This document shows positions 61,320-64,000 of a DNA stretch of 64,000 bases, in pieces; within the stretch, counting starts at the first letter, position 1, and each line of letters begins with the position of its first letter. Origin of the DNA: Baylisascaris procyonis (lineage: Eukaryota; Nematoda; Chromadorea; Rhabditida; Ascarididae). The notes beneath the pieces are model-generated. The model worked only from the letters and a program-made list of their open reading frames with translations, did no database searches and was not told the origin of the DNA. The stretch is taken from positions 248,001-312,000 of the forward strand of contig JAZARR010000236.1 in NCBI GenBank assembly GCA_037389465.1. The letters are read 5' to 3'. The position numbers and the translations under genes are program-made.

Positions 61320-62606
61320 AGAGTTCATCACCATCCCCGTCCTGCCCTTCGGACTCCTCGCACAAAAATGAAGCATTGACCGAACTACAGAGATCCTCAT
61401 CGCGGAAATTCTCACACCAAAAAATCCTCTTCCCCGACGGAGAACTTCAAAACCCGAAAACTCTCACGGCCGCCCTAGGTTTCCTAATCTCTGCGGAAGA
61501 TGTTAAAAAAGCAGGTTTTATCCCCGCGACAGGAAAAAGTTCTTCGTAGAGTAGCAGGATATTCCATGAGCATTATGTTCGAACGGCCGAGTGAACTTCA
61601 GGAAACATGACGGAAAAAAATAGGCAAGAGTTGAACAAGTTCAACGTCAATATTTGAACGAAATATTTATCAATGTGCGATCAAACAAAGTACTGAAGTT
61701 CGGCAGAACTACAGATAAAACGCTGATGTTAGAACAAAATCATCCATGTCAGAATTGTGCACTCTTTTTAATTGCTTCATTTCAATAGGGAAAATACCTT
61801 GGGGAATGGAAACTTGTAAATGCAATTGCCCTATACAAAGATAGGGACGCCGCGAAAAATTTTAAGACCTATATCGCCGATTACCATGCGTGCTGATATT
61901 ACTTGAACTTTGTGTTTATGCACCTATTTTATACTAAAGTGCAGTCGAAATTTCCACATTTTCAGCATGCTTGTCGCAAAAACTTTTGGATGTAGGCTCA
62001 GTCAATCGTAAGTAAAGACGAAATGAGTCTCGCGAAGGAAAAACCATGTCTAGCGCAGGTAGTCCAGCTTGATATCAAGGATTCGGGCATTAGCAAACCG
62101 TCCATACTCTTTCAGCTATTAGAAAACACAGTTCAAATTAACGTAAACACTTCCAGCTTATTATGAAGTGACCCAACGAAGCGCAAAATTGCAACGCACG
62201 TTGACCACACAACACCCCAAAAAAAACACATCGGCGTCCGTGGCCCCAACAAGGTGCAGTCCTCCGTCTCTATCACTTCTTTGCCACTTATCTTTTCGTC
62301 ATCAAAAAAGCCCGTTTTCTAGGTGAGTATTCCTACGTGCAGCCAATAAATATCCTAAATATTTTCAATTCAAAGAACTTGAAGCAACAACAGAAACAAT
62401 ATCAGTAATAAAGAAACAGCAATAAGCAGAACATTTGCGAACCAATGCTATCAATTCACTATGATTTTAAAAATGTTATAGTATAATTTGCTCCCTCCGA
62501 AGTTTCGGAACCTCTAATATGTTACGCTTTAGCATCTCCGAAGCTTCTTAAGCTATATTATACTATACCAAATACATCAAAAATTTCATAAACTATGCAA
62601 TAATAT
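61320..62606. repeat. Dispersed repeat, copy 2 (about 1.3 kb)
   Basis: Partner of 30366-31668 in the same orientation. The best-conserved part is the right end, from about 62383 (CAACAACAG.AACAAT) through AATTTCATAAACTATGCAA. Length differs by small indels and no long open frame is present. Confidence 0.7.
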
Positions 62607-64000
62607 AATCCACCGAATCGAAACTTACGTTGTTTTTTCGATGCAAGGGATTTTCAGGATAGAGCCCCCTCTGCTCGGCTTGCGGATGTTAAAACCTCCA
62701 TTCCCCTCTTGCGGGGGATGGCTCACCGCATCGCATAACAGATATTCCCACCGACCAACATGATTCACTTTCCTTGCACACTATTATGCACTCCTGTAAA
62801 CGCGAACTATTGTTCCGCCCGGTACATACAACTGAAAACCAGCGGAAGCTATAATACTTATAAAATTTTGTGATGATTATGAGCTACATCTTTTCCACAC
62901 CTTGCACCACTAACTTTCAAGTTAATCCATCAACCTCAAAACATAGGCACTCGGATGCACTTAAAAACTTGCAGGTTCTGTAGAACATCTTTGGGAAATG
63001 AGTGCAAGAATATTGCTGACATCTGTGTCAGCAACTGATCGGACTATCGGATATATCTCTTCCATCGTTACCTTTCGATGTAACATCATTCTTCACCACT
63101 CACACATAATAAATAAACCTTTATCAACCACCCAATAATAAGTTCAACGATCACCTTTAGAACATCAATTATAACCGTCACTTAATAAATCATTTCATCC
63201 GGCAACATAATGAATATAATCACCGAATACCCGTCAAATCAGTGGGATAATAAACTGTATACCTAACATCTAGAGCATACTAAGCCCCATTAGACACTAT
63301 TCAATTCGATGTTTGCATAAAGAAAAAACACAACCGCGTAGCATCGCAGCATAAAAAATACACCAACCACTTTGAAAACGCCTTCGTTGATATAGATCAA
63401 CCGAAATATTCTTCGACTACTTTTTGATTCCAAATGAATAAAGAACAATATGCTACGCTGAGCAGGGCTGTGTTTCTGGGGACAGTATGATCTGCCACTA
63501 TTTCTGATCTCGAATGGGAGGTTTGACCTACTATCATATGAAGGGAGGCTCAACTCGCTTCAAGAAAAGAGACCCCATTCAACCGTATTCCAACGTTTAC
63601 AGATCATGCCTAGTCCCAATCCCACCCAGAAAAAAATCGAACTTAATCGACACTCCTCCCTTCTTCGAACTTCCCGATTTGCCAGCATTTGGCGATATGC
63701 GGTTGGAATGCCACTAAAGTGGCGACGCCTAATAATGCCTCAATTCTCCTAAAAAGTATTTCTTGGTAATTGCCGAGCACTGGGAGAACTAGCCGAAGTG
63801 GCTGAAACGATGGCGAGAAGGCCAACATCACAAATCTTCGCAAAAAATTCCACTCGATCTTTAAAATAATTTCAGCAGCACTATCGTCGTCAACACTATT
63901 ACATCCAATACTCCTCCAGGAAGAAAATGGATGGCAGAATCACCCTTCAGTTTACGAATAGCTTCAGGCTTCTTATCTTAAGTGCCCAGGAAGCAAAAAT
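62607..64000. other. No supported gene at right edge
   Basis: Mixed composition. Short frames at 63290-63553 (-), 63514-63717 (+) and 63643-63843 (-) overlap on opposite strands and lack motifs; a gene continuing beyond the window cannot be excluded. Confidence 0.3.

Noticed and set aside
1..64000. tRNA, rRNA, spliced-leader RNA and CRISPR
   Set aside because: No tRNA B-box with matching cloverleaf, no recognisable rRNA or SL1 sequence, and no regularly spaced repeats were seen by eye; a covariance-model scan was not possible.

Overview
The window reads as eukaryotic nuclear DNA from a nematode. The main reasons are two arrays built on TTAGGC/GCCTAA, the nematode telomere hexamer; spliced genes whose introns begin GT and end in T-rich ..CAG/..TAG; and an AT-rich background with long non-coding stretches. 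I cannot name the species. Gene density and intron sizes (up to about 1.9 kb) look unlike compact Caenorhabditis and closer to a larger parasitic-nematode genome, but that is inference.

Four gene models are supported by joined exons with matching splice phases. (1) 335-1463 (+) is the C-terminal part of protein phosphatase inhibitor-2; its 5' exons lie off the left edge. (2) 11342-14579 (-) is a three-exon, 125-residue helix-loop-helix protein with no basic region, resembling Id/Emc. (3) 21005-22329 (-) is the C-terminal end of a cyclic-nucleotide-gated-channel-like protein whose ligand-binding domain is divergent. (4) 24387-29672 (-) is a complete six-exon, 344-residue rhodopsin-type GPCR of the nematode peptide-receptor kind. 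The last two suggest a neuronal or sensory neighbourhood, although nothing shows that they act together.

Weaker gene evidence: a three-exon fragment at 3315-4004 (+), a terminal exon at 14958-15198 (-), a two-exon fragment at 15260-15655 (+), a terminal exon at 38081-38313 (-), an open frame at 57374-57712 (+), and several single candidate exons. None of these could be assigned to a family.

The most unusual structure lies between 18.1 and 28.6 kb. A GGTTCGCA-type minisatellite (18.1-18.7 kb) abuts about 2.1 kb of degenerate GCCTAA repeat mixed with the same motif in the opposite orientation (18.8-20.9 kb). This array ends 61 bp from the stop codon of the channel gene. A second, cleaner GCCTAA array sits inside GPCR intron 2, fused to a 126-bp partial copy of GPCR exon 2. 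In the transcribed sense of both genes these arrays read as TTAGGC.

The right half (38-64 kb) is mostly AT-rich and gene-poor. It holds a TA microsatellite, a pyrimidine tract, short tandem repeats, a 180-bp duplication about 98% identical to a copy 10 kb away, and a diverged repeat of about 1.3 kb present once at 30.4 kb and once at 61.3 kb. I saw no tRNA, rRNA or CRISPR.
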